DNA of 64,000 nt from Danxiaibacter sp048498555 (GTDB taxonomy: Bacteria; Bacteroidota; Bacteroidia; Chitinophagales; Chitinophagaceae), in contig JBEHXT010000016.1 of the NCBI GenBank assembly GCA_048498555.1, positions 62,001 to 126,000 on the forward strand, given 5' to 3'. Below, one piece after another: positions 9,641 through 17,672 of this stretch. The position numbers were made by a program, and so were the translations under genes. Under the pieces are notes generated by a model that saw only the letters and a program-made list of their open reading frames with translations, searched no databases and was not told where the DNA came from. The first letter of the stretch is position 1, and every line of letters begins with the position of its first letter.

Positions 9641-10482
9641 ATAGGCGAGAACCCATCTTTGCCAATCCCGATATCTGGAATATACTTGCGGAATATTTCA
9701 AGCACTTCATTATACTTGTCAATATTCCAATTCGATTCTTTGATCAGTCTCATTGCATTTTCTCGTGTGCCTGCAACAAATTTCCCTTTATCTGAATGGA
9801 ATGGTTGAATGATAAACTTCTTAACGCCAGTGTCTAGTAAAGTTTTGGCAAATTCCTCAGCATTTTCAACGGGTAGTAATGGTGTCATCGTAATACAAGT
9901 ATTAATACCGGCTTCATTCACTTCTTTAATTGCCCTTAGTCTATTTGCGTTTGAGGGACACAGAGGTTCAAAGACTTTCCTAACCTTTTCGCTGTCGGTG
10001 GTAATCGTCATATTTACCTGGATAACATTAAACTGTTTTAACAAATCTATATCTCTGGTTATGATTGGACTTCTTGTTTGAATAACAAGACGCGTTCTAT
10101 GAAATAAAAGCAACTCCTTAAGTAAACTTCTCGTTAGTTTCAGATCTCTTTCAATGGGTTGATAAGGGTCTGTAACGCTGCTCATGTAAATTGTTTTCTC
10201 AATCAGTGGCTTCTTTCTATATTTTATTAAAAGCTGCAAAGCGTTTTGTTTAACATGAAGCCAATTTCCCCAGTTTTGTCTTTGCTCTTCCAAACGAGAA
10301 AAGAATGCTGCATAACAATAAGTACATCCAAACGAACAGCCAGAATAAGGATTTAAAGTAAAATCATAAGCCCCCATAAACCCTTTAGCTTCAGTTAAAA
10401 TAGATGATGCGTTTTTATAAAGTACTTCTGTATTACCAATAGAAGTTCTTTTTTCTTCTTCATGTTCAGAAAATAGATCCAT
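9637..10482 (-). CDS. SPL-family radical SAM protein
   Basis: The 281-residue protein carries the radical SAM cluster motif C49-x3-C53-x2-C56 within NPYSGCSFGCTYCYA, the pattern of the spore-photoproduct-lyase-like (Rv2578c-type) radical SAM family. YMSSVTDPYQPIE (about 99-111), IQTRSPII and VNMTITT follow, as is usual in that family. Such enzymes use a [4Fe-4S] cluster to generate a 5'-deoxyadenosyl radical; the substrate is unknown here, although nucleic acid is plausible. It is the first gene of a leftward three-gene operon and is translationally coupled to the methyltransferase-helicase fusion. Alone it could be taken for a DNA repair lyase; its partners argue for a dedicated accessory system. 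Confidence 0.85.
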   Translation of the reverse strand: MDLFSEHEEEKRTSIGNTEVLYKNASSILTEAKGFMGAYDFTLNPYSGCSFGCTYCYAAFFSRLEEQRQNWGNWLHVKQNALQLLIKYRKKPLIEKTIYMSSVTDPYQPIERDLKLTRSLLKELLLFHRTRLVIQTRSPIITRDIDLLKQFNVIQVNMTITTDSEKVRKVFEPLCPSNANRLRAIKEVNEAGINTCITMTPLLPVENAEEFAKTLLDTGVKKFIIQPFHSDKGKFVAGTRENAMRLIKESNWNIDKYNEVLEIFRKYIPDIGIGKDGFSPI

Positions 10483-10721
10483 TAAGCATCAATTTAAAAA
10501 TAAAAAATGTTAAATCATAGCTCCATAGGCTGTTTTAAAAATAATTGCTATTGCCTCAAGCGGAGTAATTGTGATCAGTCTTTAATATTTACAAGTATTC
10601 AAACCAGAGTCTGCAAAGAATTCTTGAGGTAAGTAATTCTTCGAAAAAATCTAGATACCAAACGACTGAACTTTTACGTGAAAAGTTTTGGCGTGATTAA
10701 CCTTTAAAATCAAAAAATACG

Positions 10722-10790
10722 AAAAACAACTCCAACACTGGACCCTCTCGATTGCGATCGGGGTGCTCTACCAACTAAGCTACCTCTACA
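10722..10790 (-). pseudogene. Decayed tRNA-like copy (distal)
   Basis: Read on the minus strand this matches much of the tRNA-Lys gene at 10916-10988. The D-arm block (GCTTAGTTGGTAGAGCA) is nearly intact, the anticodon arm is replaced by a GATCGCAATCG-containing sequence that no longer pairs properly, and the T-arm is eroded (CCAGTGTTGGAGTTG instead of CCAGAGTTCGAGTC). The acceptor stem cannot form. It is read as a dead duplicate of a tRNA gene on the island side of the functional copy. Confidence 0.6.
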
Positions 10791-10825
10791 CAACACAAGC
10801 CAATCATCACTGGCAGGTTTCCTGT

Positions 10826-10876
10826 GTCCCCGTCCCGATTGCAATCGGGATGCTCCACCAACTGACCTACGTCCCC
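10826..10876 (-). pseudogene. Decayed tRNA-like copy (proximal) with palindromic insert
   Basis: On the minus strand it begins GGGGACGTAGGTCAGTTGG, a recognisable acceptor and D-arm, then runs through an 18-base perfect palindrome (10833-10850, TCCCGATTGCAATCGGGA) and ends CGGGGACACAGG, matching the 3' end and flank of the tRNA-Lys gene. The T-arm is missing, so it cannot be functional. Its downstream flank also echoes the tRNA-Lys terminator hairpin, so gene and terminator appear to have been duplicated together. Confidence 0.62.
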
Positions 10877-10910
10877 AAAAAACAAAAGCCAATCATTTTA
10901 CTGACTGGCT
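10875..10910 (-). terminator. Intrinsic terminator of the tRNA-Lys gene
   Basis: On the minus strand AGCCAGTCA (complement of 10902-10910) pairs imperfectly with TGATTGGCT (complement of 10887-10895), followed by TTTGTTTTTT. It starts six bases after the tRNA 3' end. Confidence 0.7.
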
Positions 10911-10915
10911 TTCTG

Positions 10916-10988
10916 TGTCCCCGCAGAGACTCGAACTCTGGACCCATTGATTAAGAGTCAATTGCTCTACCAACTGAGCTACGGAGAC
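10916..10988 (-). tRNA. tRNA-Lys (anticodon CTT)
   Basis: A complete cloverleaf can be drawn on the minus strand. The acceptor GTCTCCG pairs with CGGGGAC with one T-G pair. The D-arm is GCTCAGTTGGTAGAGC, the anticodon stem ATTGA/TCAAT holds the loop CTCTTAA (anticodon CTT, reading AAG), and the T-loop GTTCGAGTC is intact. The discriminator base is A and CCA is not encoded. Its 3' end points towards the accessory region at 1-10482, the usual orientation for a tRNA used as an integration site. Confidence 0.95.
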
Positions 10989-11455
10989 AGAAGGCTGCAA
11001 AAATATTCATTACAACCGATTTTTAATCAATTAGTTCCCAAAAAATTCAAAATTTCATTAACAAACTATTTGTTTAGATTTTTTTAACATTCGCGGTTAT
11101 CCTCCTGATAGTGGTAGATACAGGCGCCGGTGTTGGGGCTTTAATAGGCTGAAAAACGGTTGTTAGTAGGCTTTCCGGGCTTAATTGGGTAATTTTGAAG
11201 ATACCCCACTTGGAAAATGAACATCGATAATGCCCGATCAAAGTACGATTTACGAAGTACGAAGTACGTTGCTTTGGTCAGGTTCATAAATATTGGATTG
11301 CTCATTATCGATTATACACCGCTCAATTAAGATATTGAAAAAGTGAGACCTGTTCAAGATTAAGTACTTCGTACTTCGTAAATCGTACTTGAACAAAGGG
11401 CTCGGAGTTAGTAGGAGCGGCCAAAAACCATATTGTTAACTAAAACCATAGAGCG
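10989..11455. other. Intergenic region upstream of gpsA with a 27-bp inverted repeat
   Basis: There is no credible gene. The stretch holds the promoter side of tRNA-Lys on the left, a perfect 27-bp inverted repeat (described separately) and the leader of gpsA on the right. Confidence 0.6.
11241..11390. repeat. Perfect 27-bp inverted repeat, arms 96 bases apart
   Basis: Arms 11241-11267 and 11364-11390 are exact reverse complements over 27 bases. Each arm is itself built from repeats of the short motif AAGTACGA. The 96-base centre holds no gene. It looks like a dispersed REP/MITE-type palindromic element rather than a terminator, because the spacer is too long. Confidence 0.75.
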
Positions 11456-12448
11456 TTGAAACAACTCGCCGTTATTGGCAGTGGGAGTTGGGCAACAGCA
11501 TTGGTAAAAATTTTTGCTGAGAGCGGATGTCCTGTGTCCTGGCATGTTAGGGACAAGCAACAGGAAGAATTTATTAAAACGAACGGAAGAAACCCGCGTT
11601 ATCTCAGTTTTGCCGAATTAGACCTTCAACATATTATGCCCTCTACATCTCTTAAGGATGTTTTACAGGAGGCACAGTGGGTCGTTTTTGCTGTACCAGC
11701 TTCGTACCTGTCTTATTACATACAGGATCTTGAACCGGAATGGATGGCCAATAAACAAATCGCCGTATCCATTAAGGGCTTTGTGCCCGGTACCGGGCTT
11801 ATTCCGGGTGTTTATCTCAAAAAAATGCTGGCGCCCGATGATGCCGGTGATGTAATGGTACTCGCCGGTCCTTGCCATGCGGAAGAAATTGCCAAAGGGC
11901 AGGACACTTATTTAACCATCGCCGGCAGCAATGCCCAACATGTGCAGCAACTGGCAGCCACAATTAAAACGCCTTATATGCATGTGGTGGAAAACAACGA
12001 TCCGCTGGGTGTTGAGTATGCCGCCATTTGTAAAAACATTATTGGTATTGCCAGCGGCATTGCCAACGGGTTGCATTACGGCGATAATTTTCAGTCGGTA
12101 CTTATTTGTAACGCCATGCGGGAAACCAGCAGGCTTTTGCAATACATCGATTCACGCGAGCGCGATATGTTCGACTCTGCTTATTTCGGCGATATGCTGG
12201 TTACAGCCTATTCCGATTTTAGCCGCAACAGAACATTGGGCAAACTGGTGGGTCGCGGTATGCAGGCCGGCAAAGCGTTAGAGCAAATGGAAATGGTTGC
12301 TGAAGGTTACCAGGCATCGCTGGAGATGTCTGCACTGCTTCAACAATCCGGCCTCCGTTTGCCTATCTTAAATGGCGTTTATCGCATATTACATCAACAC
12401 GCAAACCCTTATCACGAGTTTAAACTGTTAGAGAAATTATTACGTTAA
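11456..12448 (+). CDS. gpsA: Glycerol-3-phosphate dehydrogenase [NAD(P)+]
   Basis: GpsA interconverts dihydroxyacetone phosphate and sn-glycerol-3-phosphate in the cytoplasm. The 330-residue protein has the Rossmann start VIGSGSWATAL (6-16), the conserved GPCHAEEIAKG block, and the catalytic-lysine region EYAAICKNIIGIASGIANGLHYGDN followed by TLGKLVGRGM. Length is normal for the family. The start is TTG, since a stop codon lies five codons upstream and no ATG is available. The next gene encodes a predicted glucosylglycerol-phosphate synthase/phosphatase, which uses glycerol-3-phosphate as acceptor, so besides phospholipid synthesis this copy may feed compatible-solute production. Confidence 0.95.
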   Translation: MKQLAVIGSGSWATALVKIFAESGCPVSWHVRDKQQEEFIKTNGRNPRYLSFAELDLQHIMPSTSLKDVLQEAQWVVFAVPASYLSYYIQDLEPEWMANKQIAVSIKGFVPGTGLIPGVYLKKMLAPDDAGDVMVLAGPCHAEEIAKGQDTYLTIAGSNAQHVQQLAATIKTPYMHVVENNDPLGVEYAAICKNIIGIASGIANGLHYGDNFQSVLICNAMRETSRLLQYIDSRERDMFDSAYFGDMLVTAYSDFSRNRTLGKLVGRGMQAGKALEQMEMVAEGYQASLEMSALLQQSGLRLPILNGVYRILHQHANPYHEFKLLEKLLR

Positions 12449-12458
12449 ACATTGGGAG

Positions 12459-12560
12459 AAGTCAAAAGTAAAAATTAAAAAGTCAAAAATGGGGCTGTTT
12501 CAGTTTAATCAACCGCTCTGCATTTGAACTTTTGAATTTTGACTTTTGAATTTTGACTTC
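12459..12560. repeat. Imperfect inverted repeat of GTCAAAAGT-type motifs
   Basis: The left arm (from 12459) carries repeated GTCAAAA units. The right arm (about 12526-12560) carries their complements, TTTTGAATTTTGACTT twice. It fills the gap between gpsA and the synthase gene, and the TTG at 12553 lies inside it, which argues against that codon being the real start of the next gene. Confidence 0.6.
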
Positions 12561-12582
12561 GCCCGAACTAAATCGATTAGAC

Positions 12583-14868
12583 ATGTTACTAGCAACAGAT
12601 CTGGATGGAACATTTTTGGGGGGCATAAGCCTGCACCGTCAGCAACTATATCGTATTATCAGAAGAAATCCTTCTATAAGACTGGTATTTGTAACCGGTA
12701 GAGGATTGGAAACCGTGTTGCCGTTGCTGAATGATCCCATTATTCCGAATCCTGACTTTATTATATGTGACGTTGGTGCTACCATCGTCAACGGACATAC
12801 ATTAGATGCCATTCAACCGCTTCAAAGCAAGATTGAACAGAAGTGGCCGGGCGTTTTACAGGTGCAGCAAAAAATGGAAGCTATGCCAGAACTGCAGTAC
12901 CAGGAAGTGCCGCAGCAAAGAAGATGCTCTTATTATACACATGATACTTCGCTGTTGCCAAGAGCCAAGGAACTGGCTGCAGAAATTGGTTGTGATGTGT
13001 TGTATTCTGCCGGAAAGTTTTTGGATATTCTTCCCGCAGGCGTAAACAAAGGTTCCAGCCTTACTAACCTGGTGGATTACCTGCGCATAGATCCGTCTGA
13101 AGTACTCGTGGCGGGCGATACATTGAATGATCTTTCCATGTACCAGTGCAATTTTAAAGGCGTGGTTGTGGGTGAGGCTGAACAGTTATTGCTGGATGCC
13201 ACACGCGATATTGCCGATGTGTACCAGGCTTCTATTGCGGGTGCCGGCGGTATTATGCAATCAATGAAACATTTTGAGTATTTCAGAAAATATATTCCGC
13301 AGGAAGCGGAGAAAATTTTACAGCAGAGTAAGTCCACAAGAGAGCCGCAGATCGTGATGATGTATCACCGTTTTCCTTACGAGGTTAAGGACAATGGTGT
13401 GCAGAAAGAACGCGTGGCGCCAAAGAGTCCGAATGGTATTTTGCCTACGTTGCAGAGTTTCTTTGCCAACGGAAGATCGGGCGTGTGGATTGCCTGGGAA
13501 GAAGTGGCGCGTAGTGGTGAACAACTTAGGAACCTTTATATAGATAAAGAAAAATATCCTAACCTGATGGCTTCACGCATTGGCCTTACCAAAAAGGAAG
13601 TGGATATTTTTTATCGCATTTTTTCGAAGGAAGCTTTCTGGCCAACCATTTTTTCTTTTGTTGATAAAGTGAAATTCAATCACAACCATTGGGATCATTT
13701 TGTACGAATCAACAAACTGTTTGCGGAAAAAGCCGCGCAGCAGGCGGATAAAGGCGCTATTGTGTGGATTCATGATTACAATCTCTGGATGGTTCCGGGT
13801 TATTTAAGACAGATGAGGCCCGACCTGCATATTGGTTTCTTCCACCACACGGCTTTTCCTGCGGCGAATACATTTAATATTCTGCCGTGGAGAAGGGAGA
13901 TCATTAGCAGCTTGCTGCAGTGTGATTATATCGGCTTCCATATTCCACGTTATGTCGAAAATTTTGTGGATGTGGTAAAAAGCCTGATGCCTGCAACCGT
14001 GAAGGAGAAAGTGAATTGTGCGCCTAAGTATCTTACCTATAGCACGGCGCTTGGCGTTGAGCAAATGACGACGAGCCTTGATTTGGGTAATCGTACCATC
14101 CGTCTTGGTGCCAATCCTGTTGGTATTAATGTGAAGTATATTCAATCGTTAATGCAGCAGGATGAAACGCTGGAAAAGGTTGCAAAACTGCGGAATGAGC
14201 TGGGCGATAAACAACTTATTTTAAGTGTGGAGCGATTAGATTATGTGAAGGGGCCATTGGAAAAGATCCAGGCGTTTGAGCAGTTCCTGGAAGAGTATCC
14301 TGAGTTTCATGGAAAGGTTGAGCTGATCAATATTTGTACGCCGCCAGCGCAGGGTATGAAAGTGTATGAAAAAGTACAGAATGAACTGGAGCAGGCTGTG
14401 GGCCGCATCAATGGTAAATATTCACAGTTTAACTGGACGCCCGTTCGTTTCTTCTTCCGCTCCATTCCGTTTGAGGATGTGGTGGCCTACTATGCACTTG
14501 CTGATATTGCATGGATCACTCCGTTGCGTGATGGATTGAATCTTGTGGCGAAGGAATATATCGCCGTGCAGGGATGTTTGGAGCAATCTAATGGTGTGTT
14601 GATTCTTTCTGAATTTGCAGGTGCCGCTGTTGAGCTGCCTTATGCGTTGCTTACGAATCCGTATGATTATCGTTCATTAAAAGAAACCTTATTGCAGGCT
14701 TTGTTGATGAACGAGGAAGAGTGTCAAATGCGTATGCAACGGTTGGCTGAACATGTGAACCATTATGATGTTGATTATTGGGCGGATGATTTTATTGGCT
14801 GCCTGATGCAACAATCCAGCTTTGAAACGCAACCTGAAAAGCGTTCGAGCTTAAGCGTGGTTAATTAA
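12583..14868 (+). CDS. Bifunctional glucosylglycerol-phosphate phosphatase/synthase (HAD + GT20)
   Basis: The N-terminal ~235 residues are a HAD-IIB (sucrose-phosphatase-like) domain with DLDGTF at 6-11, VTGRG, and VAGDTLND near 177-184. From ~256 a GT20 domain follows. Its SPNGILPTLQSFF, SKEAFWP, FFHHTAFPAANTFNILPWR, FHIPRYVENFV and TPLRDGLNLVAKEY blocks resemble glucosylglycerol-phosphate synthase (GgpS) more than trehalose-phosphate synthase OtsA. Fused phosphatase-GgpS enzymes are known (for example in Azotobacter). The reaction would be ADP-glucose plus glycerol-3-phosphate to glucosylglycerol-phosphate, then dephosphorylation. The gpsA gene just upstream supplies the acceptor. ATG at 12583 is preferred over TTG at 12553. 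A trehalose-type activity is the alternative. Confidence 0.8.
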   Translation: MLLATDLDGTFLGGISLHRQQLYRIIRRNPSIRLVFVTGRGLETVLPLLNDPIIPNPDFIICDVGATIVNGHTLDAIQPLQSKIEQKWPGVLQVQQKMEAMPELQYQEVPQQRRCSYYTHDTSLLPRAKELAAEIGCDVLYSAGKFLDILPAGVNKGSSLTNLVDYLRIDPSEVLVAGDTLNDLSMYQCNFKGVVVGEAEQLLLDATRDIADVYQASIAGAGGIMQSMKHFEYFRKYIPQEAEKILQQSKSTREPQIVMMYHRFPYEVKDNGVQKERVAPKSPNGILPTLQSFFANGRSGVWIAWEEVARSGEQLRNLYIDKEKYPNLMASRIGLTKKEVDIFYRIFSKEAFWPTIFSFVDKVKFNHNHWDHFVRINKLFAEKAAQQADKGAIVWIHDYNLWMVPGYLRQMRPDLHIGFFHHTAFPAANTFNILPWRREIISSLLQCDYIGFHIPRYVENFVDVVKSLMPATVKEKVNCAPKYLTYSTALGVEQMTTSLDLGNRTIRLGANPVGINVKYIQSLMQQDETLEKVAKLRNELGDKQLILSVERLDYVKGPLEKIQAFEQFLEEYPEFHGKVELINICTPPAQGMKVYEKVQNELEQAVGRINGKYSQFNWTPVRFFFRSIPFEDVVAYYALADIAWITPLRDGLNLVAKEYIAVQGCLEQSNGVLILSEFAGAAVELPYALLTNPYDYRSLKETLLQALLMNEEECQMRMQRLAEHVNHYDVDYWADDFIGCLMQQSSFETQPEKRSSLSVVN

Positions 14869-15502
14869 TTGACAATTGAAAGTGGATAATTGACAATGTC
14901 CACATTATAGGAAAGCTCTGTTGATCTTAGTTTGTTCTTTGCTGGCGCTAGATGTGTTTTGTAACACAGAGGGAGCCTGGAGAACACACAGAGGATGACA
15001 GAGCTTTTTATTTTCAATCCAGTGTCGTTTTAGTTCGGGTGGCTGTGCTCGTCTGGTTATATATTCGTTTTACTGATCAATATTGAACGTCATATCGACT
15101 AGGGGATTTGGATACCACAATCAAAAGGAGGTGGCAGAGTGGGATTTAACACTCCGCGAAGCTTTCAGGCTTCGCGGTATTATTCTATCGCTTGCAGCGA
15201 TTTTTGATTGCAAGTGATCGTCGGAGACGATAGAATAAGCCTGCAGCGCCTGGAGGCTCAGCAGAGCGGGAAATGCACAAAATTAGATACCATTGCTAAC
15301 TTCCACCGGCTGTAATAAAACGCTATACAAATCGCCCCATATTGTACTTTTGATCACATCATATTCAATTCGCCATTTTCAATTGTCAATTGATTTGAAT
15401 TCTTCATTTTCAATTGTCGATTGACTTGAATTTTCCCCTCAAACAAGTTAACTTTAAGCTCCCCCTTCATTGCTTTCAATCATTAACTACTAAAATAGAA
15501 GT
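14869..15502. other. Repeat-rich intergenic region
   Basis: No gene is supported. It holds CAATTGTCAATT-type repeats at both ends (near 14869-14900 and 15370-15430), an ACACAGAGG-type sequence near 14960-15000, a hairpin CCGCGAAGC/GCTTCGCGG at about 15153-15177, and an ATTCTATCG...CGATAGAAT pair. One segment (15228-15268) is also found at 50781-50821. Confidence 0.6.
15228..15268. repeat. 41-base dispersed repeat, copy 1
   Basis: Aligned without gaps to 50781-50821 it matches at 35 of 41 positions by my count. Both begin CGATAGAATAAG and share GCCTGGAGGCT and GCAGAGCG. Neither copy lies in a gene. Confidence 0.7.
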
Positions 15503-16078
15503 ATGAAAAAGATTCTCTTTCTCACAGGTGATTTTGCAGAAGATTATGAAACAATGGTTCCATTCCAGATGTTACAGATGGTAGGCTTTGAAGTACACGC
15601 GGTTTGCCCCGATAAAAAGAAAGGCCAGACAGTTAAAACCGCGATCCATGATTTTGAAGGAGATCAAACCTATTCCGAAAAACCCGGCCATCACTTTCAA
15701 CTCACTTATACATTTGATGATGTGAAAGAGGCCGATTATGAAGGGTTGGTAATTGCAGGTGGAAGAGCGCCTGAATACCTGCGCCTCAATAAACGCGTTA
15801 TTGAAATTGCACAATACTTTGCCAACAATAACAAACCTCTTGCAGCCATTTGCCATGGCCCGCAGATACTGGCTGCGGCTAAAGTCTTAAACGGAAGAAA
15901 ATTAACCGCATATCCCGCTGTTGGGCCTGAGGTTGAACTTGCCGGCGGAACTTATGTTTCAGTGGCTCCATCTGAAAGCGTTACAGACGGCAATCTTGTT
16001 ACGTCTCCTGCATGGCCGGGGCATCCTTCTTTTATAGCAGCCTTCCTGCAGGTACTTGGTGTGAAAATTGTTTTGTAA
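15503..16078 (+). CDS. DJ-1/PfpI family protein
   Basis: The 191-residue protein has the DJ-1/PfpI fold signature. The nucleophile elbow AAICHGPQ places Cys117 next to His118, VIAGGRAPEYLR forms the oxyanion-side loop, and a conserved acidic residue is present near position 13 (FAEDYE). Family members act as cysteine hydrolases, deglycases or chaperones on damaged proteins and metabolites in the cytoplasm; the exact substrate cannot be told. Length is normal. It stands alone between repeat-rich spacers, with the DHA2 transporter gene 139 bases downstream on the same strand, so co-transcription is uncertain. ATG start preceded by an A-rich leader. Confidence 0.9.
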   Translation: MKKILFLTGDFAEDYETMVPFQMLQMVGFEVHAVCPDKKKGQTVKTAIHDFEGDQTYSEKPGHHFQLTYTFDDVKEADYEGLVIAGGRAPEYLRLNKRVIEIAQYFANNNKPLAAICHGPQILAAAKVLNGRKLTAYPAVGPEVELAGGTYVSVAPSESVTDGNLVTSPAWPGHPSFIAAFLQVLGVKIVL

Positions 16079-16217
16079 CCACGGAGACAGGGCGACACAA
16101 AGAAACACGGCGAAGCTTTTGCCACGAAGACAGAAAGGCATAAAGGAGCACAAAGCATTCATCTGAGACGCATTTCCTTCTCAGTGGAAAACGTATTACG
16201 TAAAACTAACCACATGC

Positions 16218-17639
16218 ATGGTAGTTAAACACAAGTTCGCCATATTATTACCTTTAATGCTTGGCACTTTTATGGCCGGTATTGATAGTAGTATTGTGAA
16301 CGTGTCCCTTCCAGTAATGCGGAGAGAATTTAATTGCGGATTAGATGATATAGAATGGGTAATTACTGCTTACATGCTCGGCTTCTGTGTGTTTATGCCA
16401 CTCACAAACTGGTTAAAGCAAAATTTTGGTTTCTACCGCCTGTACCTCGCCAGTCTTACTGTTTTCGTTATCGGATCTTTATTATGCGGTTTGTCACGCA
16501 GCCTTGAAATGCTGATTATTTCCAGGGCTATCCAGGCGTTCGGCGGCGGTGCAATCACACCAACTGCCATGGCCATTCTTACACTCGTTTTCCCCAAAAA
16601 AGAAAGGGGCGCTATTATGGGCTGGTGGTCGCTGGGCGCTATAACCGGGCCCGCTTTAGGCCCAACGCTTGGCGGTATACTCACGCAATATTTCGGGTGG
16701 CCATCTATATTTTGGGTGAACATTCCCGTTGGTATTGCTACCATTATTGTCGCGGCCATTTCGTTACGTTTTCTGAAAAAGAGAAAAGGGAAAACTGTTC
16801 ATTTCCATTTATCGGGTTTTGTTCTGTTCACCTTGTTCATTCTGTTAATACAGTATGCGCTGGCAAAGGCGGCAGACCTTGGCGCATTGTCGCCATATGT
16901 TTGGGGTACATTCATCTTGTCTGTTATTGTTCTTATTTTATTCATAAGAATTTGCCGGAGAAATAAAGATCCATTGTTTGATCTCAACATTTTCTCCAGC
17001 AAAACATTTGTAAACTGTATGCTGATAACGATGGTCCGTTCTATTGCTTTGTATAGCGGGCTATTCCTGGTCCCTTTTCTGCTACAAGGTTTGTTGAACT
17101 ATTCTGAAACGCAGTCAGGGTTAATGATTCTTCCAAATTCCATTGTCATGGCCATCTTTACACCCATGGCAGGCGCATGGTCGGATAAGCATGGGCCAAG
17201 AAGGGAAGTGCTGGTAGGATTAGCCATATTAACCTTATCCATGTTTCTCTTTTCAAGGATCAATGAGCCGGTGGCCTGGTTTATATTGCTCACCATGGCG
17301 GTGAGGGGTTGCGGATTAGGTTTACTTGTTTCTCCTATTACGTCTACTGCAATGAGCTCTGTGCTGCCGCACCAGGCTACACAAGCATCTTCCATGTATA
17401 GCCTTATACAGCAACTGAGCGGCTCCGCGGGTATTGCACTCAGCGGCATCATGCATCAGTATTTATTTGATTACTACACCACTGCAAAAAAATACACTGC
17501 ACCGCTCGCGGAACAGTATGCGATACAAGATGCATTTTTAATGTCATCAGTTTTGATTCTTATTGCATTTATCCCTGCGCTAAGACTTCCCGGTGTTAAA
17601 TACACAGACAAGAAAACGGAAGTTGTTGAAATGGTGTAA
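16218..17639 (+). CDS. DHA2-family MFS multidrug exporter
   Basis: The 473-residue inner-membrane protein has about 14 hydrophobic segments, the count of the DHA2 (EmrB/QacA) branch of the major facilitator superfamily. Diagnostic stretches are MLGTFMAGIDSSIVNVSLPVM in helix 1, the motif C-like WWSLGAITGPALGPTLGG, and a motif A-like loop GAWSDKHGPRRE. It probably exports toxic compounds in exchange for protons. No membrane-fusion (EmrA) partner is next to it. The ATG at 16218 is used; another ATG four bases earlier is out of frame. The P-type ATPase gene follows after 33 bases on the same strand and may be co-transcribed. Confidence 0.9.
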   Translation: MVVKHKFAILLPLMLGTFMAGIDSSIVNVSLPVMRREFNCGLDDIEWVITAYMLGFCVFMPLTNWLKQNFGFYRLYLASLTVFVIGSLLCGLSRSLEMLIISRAIQAFGGGAITPTAMAILTLVFPKKERGAIMGWWSLGAITGPALGPTLGGILTQYFGWPSIFWVNIPVGIATIIVAAISLRFLKKRKGKTVHFHLSGFVLFTLFILLIQYALAKAADLGALSPYVWGTFILSVIVLILFIRICRRNKDPLFDLNIFSSKTFVNCMLITMVRSIALYSGLFLVPFLLQGLLNYSETQSGLMILPNSIVMAIFTPMAGAWSDKHGPRREVLVGLAILTLSMFLFSRINEPVAWFILLTMAVRGCGLGLLVSPITSTAMSSVLPHQATQASSMYSLIQQLSGSAGIALSGIMHQYLFDYYTTAKKYTAPLAEQYAIQDAFLMSSVLILIAFIPALRLPGVKYTDKKTEVVEMV

Positions 17640-17672
17640 ACACTGTACTTTTTATCCAATATAATTGCTCAA

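Noticed and set aside
10710..10954. Two small coding sequences over the tRNA region
   Set aside because: They translate tRNA-Lys and its decayed copies.
17099..17452. 117-residue antisense coding sequence in the DHA2 exporter gene
   Set aside because: Shadow of a membrane-protein gene read on the opposite strand, with no independent support.
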